The notes under the pieces were generated by a model that was not told the origin of the DNA, ran no database searches, and was given only the letters and a program-made list of their open reading frames with translations. A program made the position numbers and the translations under genes. From Cherax quadricarinatus (Eukaryota > Arthropoda > Malacostraca > Decapoda > Parastacidae): a stretch of 64,000 nt of DNA. The stretch's first letter is position 1. Every line of letters starts with the position of its first letter. Below are positions 30,612-41,021 of the stretch, one piece after another. Location: assembly GCF_038502225.1 (NCBI RefSeq), contig NC_091301.1:19432847-19496846 (forward strand), in the 5' to 3' direction.

Positions 30612-33587
30612 TCAAGTATTAAAAACCATTTGTCTCCATTCACTCCTATCAAACACGCTCACGCATGCCTGCTGGAAGTCCAAGCCCCTCGCACACAAAA
30701 CCTCCTTTACCCCCTCCCTCCAACCCTTCCTAGGCCGACCCCTACCCCGCCTTCCTTCCACTACAGACTGATACACTCTTGAAGTCATTCTGTTTCGCTC
30801 CATTCTCTCTACATGTCCGAACCACCTCAACAACCCTTCCTCAGCCCTCTGGACAACAGTTTTGGTAATCCCGCACCTCCTCCTAACTTCCAAACTACGA
30901 ATTCTCTGCATTATATTCACACCACACATTGCCCTCAGACATGACATCTCCACTGCCTCCAGCCTTCTCCTCGCTGCAACATTCATCACCCACGCTTCAC
31001 ACCCATATAAGAGCGTTGGTAAAACTATACTCTCATACATTCCCCTCTTTGCCTCCAAGGACAAAGTTCTTTGTCTCCACAGACTCCTAAGTGCACCACT
31101 CACTCTTTTTCCCTCATCAATTCTATGATTCACCTCATCTTTCAAAGACCCATCCGCTGACACGTCCACTCCCAAATATCTGAATACGTTCACCTCCTCC
31201 ATACTCTCTCCCTCCAATCTGATATTCAATCTTTCATCACCTAATCTTTTTGTTATCCTCATAACCTTACTCTTTCCTGTATTCACCTTTAATTTTCTTC
31301 TTTTGCACACCCTACCAAATTCATCCACCAATCTCTGCAACTTCTCTTCAGAATCTCCCAAGAGCACAGTGTCATCAGCAAAGAGCAGCTGTGACAACTC
31401 CCACTTTGTGTGTGATTCTTTATCTTTTAACTCCACGCCTCTTGCCAAGACCCTCGCATTTACTTCTCTTACAACCCCATCTATAAATATATTAAACAAC
31501 CACGGTGACATCACACATCCTTGTCTAAGGCCTACTTTTACTGGGAAAAAATTTCCCTCTTTCCTACATACTCTAACTTGAGCCTCACTATCCTCGTAAA
31601 AACTCTTCACTGCTTTCAGTAACCTACCTCCTACACCATACACTTGCAACATCTGCCACATTGCCCCCCTATCCACCCTGTCATACGCCTTTTCCAAATC
31701 CATAAATGCCACAAAGACCTCTTTAGCCTTATCTAAATACTGTTCACTTATATGTTTCACTGTAAACACCTGGTCCACACACCCCCTACCTTTCCTAAAG
31801 CCTCCTTGTTCATCTGCTATCCTATTCTCCGTCTTACTCTTAATTCTTTCAATTATAACTCTACCATACACTTTACCAGGTACACTCAACAGACTTATCC
31901 CCCTATAATTTTTGCACTCTCTTTTATCCCCTTTGCCTTTATACAAAGGAACTATGCATGCTCTCTGCCAATCCCTAGGTACCTTACCCTCTTCCATACA
32001 TTTATTAAATAATTGCACCAACCACTCCAAAACTATATCCCCACCTGCTTTTAACATTTCTATCTTTATCCCATCAATCCCGGCTGCCTTACCCCCTTTC
32101 ATTTTACCTACTGCCTCACGAACTTCCCCCACACTCACAACTGGCTCTTCCTCACTCCTACAAGATGTTATTCCTCCTTGCCCTATACACGAAATCACAG
32201 CTTCCCTATCTTCATCAACATTTAACAATTCCTCAAAATATTCCTTCCATCTTCCCAATACCTCTAACTCTCCATTTAATAACTCTCCTCTCCTATTTTT
32301 AACTGACAAATCCATTTGTTCTCTAGGCTTTCTTAACTTGTTAATCTCACTCCAAAACTTTTTCTTATTTTCAACAAAATTTGTTGATAACATCTCACCC
32401 ACTCTCTCATTTGCTCTCTTTTTACATTGCTTCACCACTCTCTTAACTTCTCTCTTTTTCTCCATATACTCTTCCCTCCTTGCATCACTTCTACTTTGTA
32501 AAAACTTCTCATATGCTAACTTTTTCTCCCTTACTACTCTCTTTACATCATCATTCCACCAATCGCTCCTCTTCCCTCCTGCACCCACTTTCCTGTAACC
32601 ACAAACTTCTGCTGAACACTCTAACACTACATTTTTAAACCTACCCCATACCTCTTCGACCCCATTGCCTATGCTCTCATTAGCCCATCTATCCTCCAAT
32701 AGCTGTTTATATCTTACCCTAACTGCCTCCTCTTTTAGTTTATAAACCTTCACCTCTCTCTTCCCTGATGCTTCTATTCTCCTTGTATCCCATCTACCTT
32801 TTACTCTCAGTGTAGCTACAACTAGAAAGTGATCTGATATATCTGTGGCCCCTCTATAAACATGTACATCCTGAAGTCTACTCAACAGTCTTTTATCTAC
32901 CAATACATAATCCAACAAACTACTGTCATTTCGCCCTACATCATATCGTGTATACTTATTTATCCTCTTTTTCTTAAAATATGTATTACCTATAACTAAA
33001 CCCCTTTCTATACAAAGTTCAATCAAAGGGCTCCCATTATCATTTACACCTGGCACCCCAAACTTACCTACCACACCCTCTCTAAAAGTTTCTCCTACTT
33101 TAGCATTCAAGTCCCCTACCACAATTACTCTCTCACTTGGTTCAAAGGCTCCTATACATTCACTTAACATCTCCCAAAATCTCTCTCTCTCCTCTGCATT
33201 CCTCTCTTCTCCAGGTGCATACACGCTTATTATGACCCACTTCTCGCATCCAACCTTTACTTTAATCCACATAATTCTTGAATTTACACATTCATATTCT
33301 CTTTTCTCCTTCCATAACTGATCATTTAACATTACTGCTACCCCTTCCTTTGCTCTAACTCTCTCAGATACTCCAGATTTAATCCCATTTATTTCCCCCC
33401 ACTGAAACTCTCCTACCCCCTTCAGCTTTGTTTCGCTTAGGGCCAGGACATCCAACTTCTTTTCATTCATAACATCAGCAATCATCTGTTTCTTGTCATC
33501 CGCACTACATCCACGCACATTTAAGCAACCCAGTTTTATAAAGTTTTTCTTCTTCTCTTTTTTAGTAATTGTATACAGGAGAAGGGG
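30612..33587 (-). CDS. RTE-type endonuclease-reverse transcriptase, intact frame
   Basis: The open frame is 991 codons from just after an in-frame TAG-TAA pair. The endonuclease occupies about residues 15-230: LGCLNVRGC, LALSETKLKGVGEF, VIISVYAPGE, VVGDLNAKVGE, SSLLDYVLVDKRLL and ATDISDHFLVVAT. RT follows: GGKAAGIDGI, RACIVPLYKGKGDKRECKNY, RGISLLSVPGKVYGRVI, FMDLEKAYDRVDRGAM, GLRQGCVMSPWLFNIF and the catalytic LLFADDTVLLGDS. The C-terminus has GCEAWVMN, LRWFGHVERM and GRGRPRKGWR, typical of the RTE clade. There is no in-frame ATG before the conserved LNVRGC; the first is at 33485, so the start is uncertain (non-AUG start, leader splicing or recoding). Confidence 0.88.
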   Translation of the reverse strand, partial: PLLLYTITKKEKKKNFIKLGCLNVRGCSADDKKQMIADVMNEKKLDVLALSETKLKGVGEFQWGEINGIKSGVSERVRAKEGVAVMLNDQLWKEKREYECVNSRIMWIKVKVGCEKWVIISVYAPGEERNAEERERFWEMLSECIGAFEPSERVIVVGDLNAKVGETFREGVVGKFGVPGVNDNGSPLIELCIERGLVIGNTYFKKKRINKYTRYDVGRNDSSLLDYVLVDKRLLSRLQDVHVYRGATDISDHFLVVATLRVKGRWDTRRIEASGKREVKVYKLKEEAVRVRYKQLLEDRWANESIGNGVEEVWGRFKNVVLECSAEVCGYRKVGAGGKRSDWWNDDVKRVVREKKLAYEKFLQSRSDARREEYMEKKREVKRVVKQCKKRANERVGEMLSTNFVENKKKFWSEINKLRKPREQMDLSVKNRRGELLNGELEVLGRWKEYFEELLNVDEDREAVISCIGQGGITSCRSEEEPVVSVGEVREAVGKMKGGKAAGIDGIKIEMLKAGGDIVLEWLVQLFNKCMEEGKVPRDWQRACIVPLYKGKGDKRECKNYRGISLLSVPGKVYGRVIIERIKSKTENRIADEQGGFRKGRGCVDQVFTVKHISEQYLDKAKEVFVAFMDLEKAYDRVDRGAMWQMLQVYGVGGRLLKAVKSFYEDSEAQVRVCRKEGNFFPVKVGLRQGCVMSPWLFNIFIDGVVREVNARVLARGVELKDKESHTKWELSQLLFADDTVLLGDSEEKLQRLVDEFGRVCKRRKLKVNTGKSKVMRITKRLGDERLNIRLEGESMEEVNVFRYLGVDVSADGSLKDEVNHRIDEGKRVSGALRSLWRQRTLSLEAKRGMYESIVLPTLLYGCEAWVMNVAARRRLEAVEMSCLRAMCGVNIMQRIRSLEVRRRCGITKTVVQRAEEGLLRWFGHVERMERNRMTSRVYQSVVEGRRGRGRPRKGWREGVKEVLCARGLDFQQACVSVFDRSEWRQMVFNT

Positions 33588-33625
33588 TTACTAGCCCATT
33601 GCTCCCGGCATTTTAGTCGCCTCAT
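33536..33625 (-). CDS. Short leader ORF overlapping the RTE frame
   Basis: An ATG at 33625 opens a 29-codon frame (MRRLKCREQWASNPFSC, ending KKRRRKTL) whose stop (33536-33538) lies inside the main frame. The frames are offset by -1, and the overlap contains A-AAA-AAG at 33557-33563. The ATG overlaps the TGA of another mini-ORF (ATGA). The overlap is kept in R4. RTE elements are known to carry a tiny ORF1 overlapping ORF2, so this may be its counterpart. Whether it is translated is unknown. Confidence 0.4.
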   Translation of the reverse strand: MRRLKCREQWASNPFSCIQLLKKRRRKTL

Positions 33626-34210
33626 ACGACACGCATGGCTTACGGAGGAAAGATTCTTTTCCACTTCCCCATGGACAATAGAAGAAATAGAAGAAATAAA
33701 TAGGGTTACTTGGAGGTTGTATAAATCTGTAGTGGACGGAAGGCAGTGTTGGGGCTGTCCTAGGCAAGGTTGGAGGGAAGGCGTAAATGAGGTTTTTTTA
33801 TGTGAGGGGCTTGGACATTCAACAGATATGTGTGTGTTAGATAAGACTGAGTAGAGGCAAGTGGTTTTCGTGACTTGATGTGCTGTTGGAGTGTGAGTAA
33901 GGTAACATTTGTGAAGGGATTCAGGTCAACTGATTAGGTGGATTTGAGTCCTGCAGGTGGGAATTACAGTGCCAGCACTCTGAAGGAGGGGCATCTGAAC
34001 TGTTGTATTTGCATGTTTTGGCAAGACAGTGATTGAAGTTAGTGATGGTGAAAGTGTTTCTTATTTTTTTGGGTCAGCCTACCTTGGTGGGAGACAGCCA
34101 GTGTATTATTCATGCAGTCAATTTAAACCTGACCAGAAATAACCTTGAATTTAAGGTTCTCAAATCTTGCAGTCTGTGAACCCAAATGTATTTCTCTTTT
34201 CTTACCACAG

Positions 34211-34330
34211 CATCTTTGACACAACCGTTGGATTGAGAAGTTAAGACATGAGACGTTTAAGTGCCACTACACATGCAAAGTAATGGACAACTCATATCAG
34301 CAAGGGATCATAGCCCCAAAACTGAAGTAA
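34211..34330 (+). other. Coding-like fragment of unknown origin in intron 3
   Basis: After a good acceptor-like stretch (TCTTTTCTTACCACAG, AG at 34209-34210), one frame reads HL, a stop, then 36 codons (RWIEKLRHETFKCHYT, MDNSYQQGIIAPKLK) to a stop at 34328-34330. I do not recognise the protein. It sits in one of the few patches not explained by a repeat, between exons C and D of the host gene. It could be a decayed exon, an alternative terminal exon (exon C phase 0 would read HL then stop) or a remnant of another element. Confidence 0.25.
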
Positions 34331-34366
34331 GAGTTTTGGAATAAGTTTAACATTGCAGATGCAGTT

Positions 34367-34820
34367 TTTTTTTTTTCAACAAACTGGCAAATCTCACCAA
34401 AGCAGGGTGACCTAAAAAGAAAAATGAAAGTTTCTCTTTCTAAAATTAATAATGCATACAGGAGAAGGGGTTACTATCCCATTGCTGCCAGCATTTTAGT
34501 CATCTCTTACAACACGCATGGCTTACAGAGGAAGAATTCTGTTTCACTTCCCCATCCCATGGAAATATGAGGAAATAAACAGGAACTAGCAAGTAAATAG
34601 AAGAAAACCCAGAGGGGTGTGTATATATATGTTTGTACATGCATGTGTAGTGTGACCTAAGTGTAAGTAGAAGTAACAAGATGTACCTGGAATCTTACAT
34701 GTTTATGAAACATGTAAGATGCCAGGTAACAATAACAATTACAGGCTTTCATTTTACACTCACCTGGCAGGATGGTAGTACCTCCCTGGGTGGTTGCTGT
34801 CTACTAACTAACTATGTAGG
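34367..34820 (-). mobile_element. RTE-derived short element D1: RTE leader fused to RTE 3' tail
   Basis: From 5' (right) to 3' (left) it has a leader of about 370 bp, matching the RTE leader text at 35640-36030, joined directly to the last about 70-80 bp of the RTE tail and a T/A run. All protein-coding sequence is missing. TGCAGATGCAGTT flanks it (34354-34366, 34821-34833). It landed exactly at the tail of a second such element (D2). Confidence 0.7.
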
Positions 34821-34833
34821 TGCAGATGCAGTT

Positions 34834-35066
34834 CTTTCAACAAACCGGCCGTATCCCAACGAGGCAGGGTGGCCCGAAAAGAAAAATGAAAGTCTCGCTT
34901 TTTAACTTTAGTAATGTATACAGGAAAAGGGGTTACTAGCCCCATGCTCCGGGCATGTTAGTCACCTCTTATGACATGCATGGCTTATGGAGGAAGAATT
35001 CTGTTCCACTTCTCCATGGAGATAAAAAATAAACAAGAACTAGTTAGGAAATAGAAGAAAACCCAG
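34834..35066 (-). mobile_element. RTE-derived short element D2 (5' part lost in a microsatellite)
   Basis: Same structure and same fusion point as D1: tail text (CGAGGCAGGGTGGCCCG) runs into CTTTTTAACTTTAGTAATG and then the leader (CAGGAAAAGGGGTTACTAGC). The leader dissolves into the GT/GGGT repeat at about 35067, where D1 has GGGGTGTGTATATATATG. Confidence 0.65.
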
Positions 35067-35284
35067 AGGGTGTGTGGGTGGGTGTGTGTGTGGGTGTGTG
35101 GGTGGGTGTGTGGGTGGGTGTGTGGGTGGGTGTGTGGGTGGGTGTGTGGGTGGGTGTGTGGGTGGGTGTGTGGGTGGGTGTGTGGGTGGGTGTGTGGGTG
35201 GGTGGTGTGGGTGGGTGGGTGGGTGGGTGGGTGGGTGGGTGGGTGGGTGGGTGGGTGGGTGGGTGGGTGGGTGGGTGGGTGGGT

Positions 35285-35374
<90 letters not shown>

Positions 35375-35375
35375 A
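35067..35375 (+). repeat. Compound (GTGTGGGTGGGT)n-(GGGT)n-(GT)n microsatellite
   Basis: About 310 bp in three sub-blocks: GTGTGGGTGGGT units to about 35205, an almost pure GGGT run to about 35290, then GT to about 35375. The G-rich + strand has a very high density of GGG runs spaced by single T, the textbook G-quadruplex pattern. Long Cys/Val/Trp or His/Thr/Pro frames across it are artefacts. Confidence 0.95.
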
Positions 35376-36030
35376 TAAATGCTTACTATAACCCACTTTT
35401 CACATCTAGCCCTTATTTTACTCCATATACTCCATGAATTAATACATTTATATTTCCTCTTTTCTTACTGTAACTTATCCTTCAACATTATTGCTACCTA
35501 ATCCCATTTATTTCTCCCCACTGAAATTCTCCCACCCCCTTCAGCTTTGTTTCACTTAAAGCCAGGACATCCAGCTTCTTCTCATTCATAACATTTACAA
35601 TCATCTCTTTCTTATCATTCGCACAACATCCACACACATTCAAACATCCCACTTTGACGGTTTTCTTCTTTTTCTTTTTAGTAGGCTATACGGGAAAAGG
35701 GGTTACTAACCCATTGTTCCGGCATTTTAGTCGACTTTTACAACATGCATGGCTTATGGAGGAAAGATTTCCCATGGATATAAAAGGAAAAGCAATAAGA
35801 ACAAGAACTATCAAGATAAAATCAAAGAATACTCAGATGAGTGTGTACATGCACGTGTAGTGTGACCTAAGTGTAAGTAGAAGTAGCAAGACGTACCTGA
35901 AATCTTGCATGTTTATGAGACAGAAAAAAAGACACCAGCAATCCTACCATCATGTAAAACAATTACAGGCTTTCATTTTACACTCACTTGGCAGGACAGT
36001 ATTACCTCCCTGGGTGGTTGCTGTCTACCA
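35376..36030 (-). pseudogene. RTE 5' fragment: leader plus start of endonuclease
   Basis: Antisense text at 35380-35650 matches the RTE endonuclease start (FNVCGCCANDKKEMI-like and ALSETKLKGVGEF-like blocks), and 35650-36030 is leader of the D1 type. The rest of the element is lost at the microsatellite. It is closer to the R5 subfamily than to R3. Confidence 0.65.
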
Positions 36031-36939
36031 ACCTACCATGGAGTTATGTGCATAAAAGTGTCATGGGATGAAATTCCCAGTGAACCATTAATGTTTGCTG
36101 GGGTCACTTACTGTCCTTTGTGGTGAGTAACTTTTCTAGTGTTTCCTCAGTAAGGAGTCAGGTATCTATGAAATGGTAGCTCTGGCAAGGACTGAGAGGT
36201 GTGAGCACTTTGAAGATAGTGCATAAACAAGACATAAATGATCTGTTTGAAGAGGATGATAAGAAACTTAACTGCAGAATAAATGCTGAATGACCTCAAA
36301 TCCCAGTTAGGAGAGGCAGATAAATGAAGAGAATAAGGCAGGACTTAAGGATAAATATTTAACACTGCAGGAGTTAGGTAAGCATTTCCATGCTGTTGGT
36401 ATAGGTACAGAATTTTTCATTGAATAAGATCATGTCATGTCTAGAAACATTGGTTTAAAGAGGACTCTGGAGCATGTCATGTCTAGAAACATGGTTTAAA
36501 GAGGACTCTGGAGCAGGAAATGATGTCTTAGCAGCTGTATTGAGTATTGCAAAGTAAAATAGACCAGAAATCCATTACAGAATACATAACTTCAGTCCAG
36601 CCATCAACTACTGACAACTTTGCATCCACATGACAAAAACCATAGTCATCCACCTCAGCCCAGTAGGGCCACTTCAGCCCTCTCTACTGACTTTCATGTC
36701 AACATTGACAGATAGAATGTAAATAAAGATAAACTGCATTAATATATACCTAGTTTGGCAAATTTGGAGGACTAGAATGTAAGCCTATATTTCTCACATG
36801 TCATCATGTTACAAAGCTATATTTCATTAGGCAGTGATTTTCAGGACCATATCCCATGTTATGAGATGGTTCACTGCAAGTCTTTGAGAAACTTGTCTGC
36901 TATTCTGTTCCTGTTGGTATCATGATGATGACAGGATAA
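36031..36939 (+). other. Unassigned intronic sequence with a short direct duplication
   Basis: No gene was recognised. A unit of about 46 bp (CATGTCATGTCTAGAAACAT, then GGTTTAAAGAGGACTCTGGA) occurs twice in tandem at about 36433-36513, with one base missing in the second copy. Confidence 0.5.
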
Positions 36940-37870
36940 TGACTGGCAGTGTGTGTGTACTCACCTATGCATACTTGTCTATATGTGGTTGCAAGGGTCA
37001 AATATTAGCTCCTGGCCCTGCCTTTCAACTTGCTTCTTGCCAGATTTACTATCTCTCCTAGCCTTGTGGGTTCTCTTAACAGTACCTGCTCTTACAACTG
37101 TGTGGAGCTTGTCTCCACCATTTCTTTGTCAAGGTCATTCCTGAGCACCCTGAGACTTAAGACAAACTTCCTGTGGTTCATCTGTGTCTTTAGCTTCCAG
37201 CTTTGTCCCAAAATACCTGTTTTCCAACTCTCAAATAGCCTATCCCTGTCTACCCTATCAATTTCTCAAAGAATTGTTTGACTTTGTAAGTGGCCCAAGT
37301 GGGACCAAAACATTATCATAAGCTCCTCTCTCCTACATGCTGGTTATTTGTGTATTGTGTATGCTATATATCCCCTAGTTCTTCTGTCCTCTCATATCAT
37401 TAGATTCAATTCCATTATCCTTTCCTCATAGCTCATGCCCCATAGTTCTGGAATTAGTATCATTGAATACCTGTGCACTTTCTCTAGTTTCTTAACCCTT
37501 TCAGGGTCCAGAGGCCAAATTTCAAAGTGTGCACTAGTGTCCAAGAATTTAAAAAAAGTTATTTTGTTACTTTTTCTTATGAAATGGTAGAGAATCTTTT
37601 TCTGAAGGTATTTATTATTATTTTTTTATTATCACACTGGCCGATTCCCACCAAGGCAGGGTGGCCCGAAAAAGAAAAACTTTCACCATCATTCACTCCA
37701 TCACTGTCTTGCCAGAAAGGTGCTTTACACTACAGTTTTTAAACTGCAACATTAACACCCCTCCTTCAGAGTGCAGGCACTGTACTTCCCATCTCCAGGA
37801 CTCAAGTCCGGCCTGCCGGTTTCCCTGAACCCCTTCATAAATGTTACTTTGCTCACACTCCAACAGCACG

Positions 37871-40800
37871 TCAAGTATTAAAATCCATTTGTCTCCATTC
37901 ACTCCTATCAAACACGCTCACGCATGCCTGCTGGAAGTCCAAGCCCCTCACACACAAAACCTCCTTTACCCCCTCCCTCCAACCTTTCCTAGGCTGACCC
38001 CTACCCCGCCTTCCTTCCACTACAGACTGATACACTCTTGAAGTTATTCTGTTTCGCTCCATTCTCTCTACATGTCCGAACCACCTCAACAACCCTTCCT
38101 CAGCCCTCTGGACAACAGTTTTGGTAATCCCGCACCTCCTCCTAACTTCCAAACTACGAATTCTCTGCATTATATTCACACCACACATTGCTCTCAGACA
38201 TGACATTTCCACTGCTTCCAGCCTTCTCCTCGCTGCAACATTCATCACCCATGCTTCACACCCATATAAAAGCGTTGGTAAAACTATACTCTCATACATT
38301 CCCCTCTTTGCCTCCAAGGACAAAGTTCTTTGTCTCCACAGACTCCTAAGTGCACCACTCACCCTTTTCCCCTCATCAATTCTATGATTCACCTCATCTT
38401 TCATAGACTCATCCGCTGATACGTCCACTCCCAAATATCTGAATACATTCACCTCCTCCATACTCTCTCCCTCCAATCTGATATCCAATCTTTCATCACC
38501 TAATCTTTTTGTTATCCTCATAACCTTACTCTTTCCTGTATTCACTTTCAATTTTCTTCTTTTGCACACCCTACCAAATTCATCCACCAATCTCTGCAAC
38601 TTCTCTTCAGAATCTCCCAAGAGCACAGTGTCATCAGCAAAGAGCAACTGTGACAACTCCCACTTTGTGTGTGATTCTTTATCTTTTAACTCCACGCCTC
38701 TTGCCAAGACCCTCGCATTTACTTCTCTTACAACCCCATCTATAAATACAGTGGACCCCCGGTTAACGAACTTTTTTCATTCCAGTAGTATGTTCAGGTG
38801 CCAGTACTGACCGAATTTTTTCCCATAAGGAATATTGTGAAGTAGATTAGTCAATTTCAGACCCCCAAACATACACGTACAAACGCACTTACATAAATAC
38901 ACTTACATAATTGGTCGCATTTGGAGGTGATCGTTATGCGGGGGTCCACTGTATATTAAACAACCACGGTGACATCACACATCCTTGTCTAAGGCCTACT
39001 TTTACTGGGAAATAATTTCCCTCTTTCCTACATACTCTAACTTGAGCCTCACTATCCTCGTAAAAACTCTTCACTGCTTTCAGTAACCTACCTCCTACAC
39101 CATACACCTGCAACATCTGCCACATTGCCCCCATATCCAACCTGTCATATGCCTTTTCCAAAACCATAAATGCCACAAAGACCTCTTTAGCCTTATCTAA
39201 ATACTGTTCACTTATATGTTTCACTGTAAACACCTGGTCCACACACCCCCTACCTTTCCTAAAGCCTCCTTGTTCATCTGCTATCCTATTCTCCGTCTTA
39301 CTCTTAATTCTTTCAATAATAACTCTACCATACACTTTGCCAGGTATACTCAACAGACTTATCCCCCTATAATTTTTGCACTCTCTTTTATCCCCTTTGC
39401 CTTTATACAAAGGAACTATGCATGCTCTCTGCCAATCCCTAGGTACCTTACCCTCTTCCATACATTTATTAAATAATTGCACCAACCACTCCAAAACTAT
39501 ATCCCCACCTGCTTTTAACATTTCGATCTTTATCCCATCAATCCCGGTTGCCTTACCCCCTTTCATTTTACCTACTGCCTCACGAACTTCCCCCACACTC
39601 ACAACTGGCTCTTCCTCACTCCTACAAGATGTTGTTCCTCCTTGCCCTATACACGAAATCACAGCTTCCCTATCTTCATCAACATTTAACAATTCCTCAA
39701 AATATTCAATCCATCTTCCCAATACCTCTAACTCTCCATTTAATAACTCTCCTCTCCTATTTTTAACTGACAAATCCATTTGTTCTCTAGGCTTTCTTAA
39801 CTTGTTAATCTCACTCCAAAACTTTTTCTTATTTTCAACAAAATTTGTTGATAACATCTCACCCACTCTCTCATTTGCTCTCTTTTTACATTGCTTCACC
39901 ACTCTCTTAACCTCGCTCTTTTTCTCCATATACTTTTCCCTCCTTGCATCACTTCTACTTTGTAAAAACTTCTCATATGCTAACTTTTTCTCCCTTACTA
40001 CTCTCTTCACATCATCATTCCACCAATCGCTCCTCTTCCCTCCCGCACCCACTTTCCTGTAACCACAAACTTCTGCTGAACACTCTAACACTACATTTTT
40101 AAACCTACCCCATTCCTCTTCGACCCCATTGCCTATGCTCTCATTAGCCCATCTATCCTCCAATAGCTGTTTATATCTTACCCTAACTGCCTCCTCTTTT
40201 AGTTTATAAACCTTCACCTCTCTCTTCCCTGATGCTTTTATTCTCCTTGTATCCCATCTACCTTTTACTCTCAGTGTAGCTACAACTAGGAAGTGATCTG
40301 ATATATCTGTGGCCCCTCTATAAACATGTACATCCTGAAGTCTACTCAACAGTCTTTTATCTACCAATAGATAATCCAACAAACTACTGTCATTTTGCCC
40401 TACATCATATCTTGTATACTTATTTATCCTCTTTTTCTTAAAATATGTATTACCTATAACTAAACCCCTTTCTATACAAAGTTCAATCAAAGGGCTCCCA
40501 TTATCATTTACACCTGGCACCCCAAACTTACCTACCACACCCTCTCTAAAAGTTTCTCCTACTTTAGCATTCAGGTTCCCTACCACAATTACTCTCTCAC
40601 TTGGTTCAAAGGCTCCTATACATTCACTTAACATCTCCCAAAATCTCTCTCTCTCCTCTGCATTCCTCTCTTCTCCAGGTGCATACACGCTTATTATGAC
40701 CCACTTCTCTCATCCAACCTTTACTTTAATCCACATAATTCTTGAATTTACACATTCATATTCTCTTTTCTCCTTCCATAACTGATCATTCAACATTACT

Positions 40801-41021
40801 GCTACCCCTTCCTTTGCTCTAACTCTCTCAGATACTCCAGATTTAATCCCATTTATTTCCCCCCACCGAAACTCCCCTACCCCCTTCAGCTTTGTTTCGC
40901 TTAGGGCCAGGACATCCAACTTCTTTTCATTCATAACATCAGCAATCATCTGTTTCTTGTCAGCCGCACTACATCCACGCACATTTAAGCATCCCAGTTT
41001 TATAAAGTTTTTCTTCTCTTT
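37871..41021 (-). pseudogene. RTE endonuclease-RT of R4, broken by one nonsense codon and a MITE
   Basis: Endonuclease blocks match R3 but a Cys codon becomes TGA at about 40710 (R3 has CEKWVI here). The rest is open to the MITE at 38951 and resumes at 38748, giving the full RT and C-terminal blocks (LLFADDTVLLGDS, WFGHVERM). Apart from these two lesions the frame is intact, so decay is recent. Single-residue differences from R3 include DLEKAYDRVDRGAM changed to VLEKAYDRLDMGAM. Confidence 0.85.
38749..38951 (+). mobile_element. 203-bp TA-MITE inside R4
   Basis: The ends are CAGTGGACCCCCGGTTAACG and the partly mirrored ATCGTTATGCGGGGGTCCAC plus TG, with TA on both sides (38747-38748, 38952-38953). 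The twin element R3 has the unoccupied site ATAAATATATTAAAC near 31480-31495. A second copy of exactly the same length lies at 59633-59835. The termini match the Tigger elements here, so it probably moves with a Tigger transposase. Confidence 0.9.

Larger units (their letters stand above)
30351..33697 (-). mobile_element. Full-length RTE-type LINE (R3) with 14-bp target duplication
   Basis: The target duplication AAATAGGGTTACTT lies at 30337-30350 and 33698-33711. The 3' end is at the left (T-rich run then TCACACCGGCCGATTCCCAC) and the 5' leader at the right (33588-33697). The coding frame is uninterrupted. Perfect flanks and an intact frame indicate a recent insertion. Its near-twin R4 (37611-41175) is broken. 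Confidence 0.9.
29002..34108 (+). pseudogene. Old RTE-type copy, split by a piggyBac-like element and a full-length RTE element
   Basis: Three diverged pieces line up with the RTE protein and tail: 29002-29033 (KDEVKHRI), 30050-30350 (from LLKQRMLSMEAKGEMYGSTV to FRHV) and 33712-34108 (the WREGVNEV-like end and the 3' tail ending near CTACCTTGGTGGGAGACAGC). The gaps are PB-1b (29034-30045) and R3 (30351-33697). The copy is clearly older than R3. Confidence 0.75.

Noticed and set aside
31912..32598. 228-codon frame opposite the RTE gene (and its twin at 39376-40062)
   Set aside because: It is the antisense shadow of the RTE endonuclease-RT, repeated only because the element is.
35040..35437. 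Overlapping His/Thr/Pro and Cys/Val/Trp frames of 100-120 codons
   Set aside because: Every frame of a GT/GGGT microsatellite is open; no start context, domain or boundary supports a gene.
36433..36513. Tandem duplication as a satellite or regulatory array
   Set aside because: Only two units of about 46 bp; a local duplication is sufficient.
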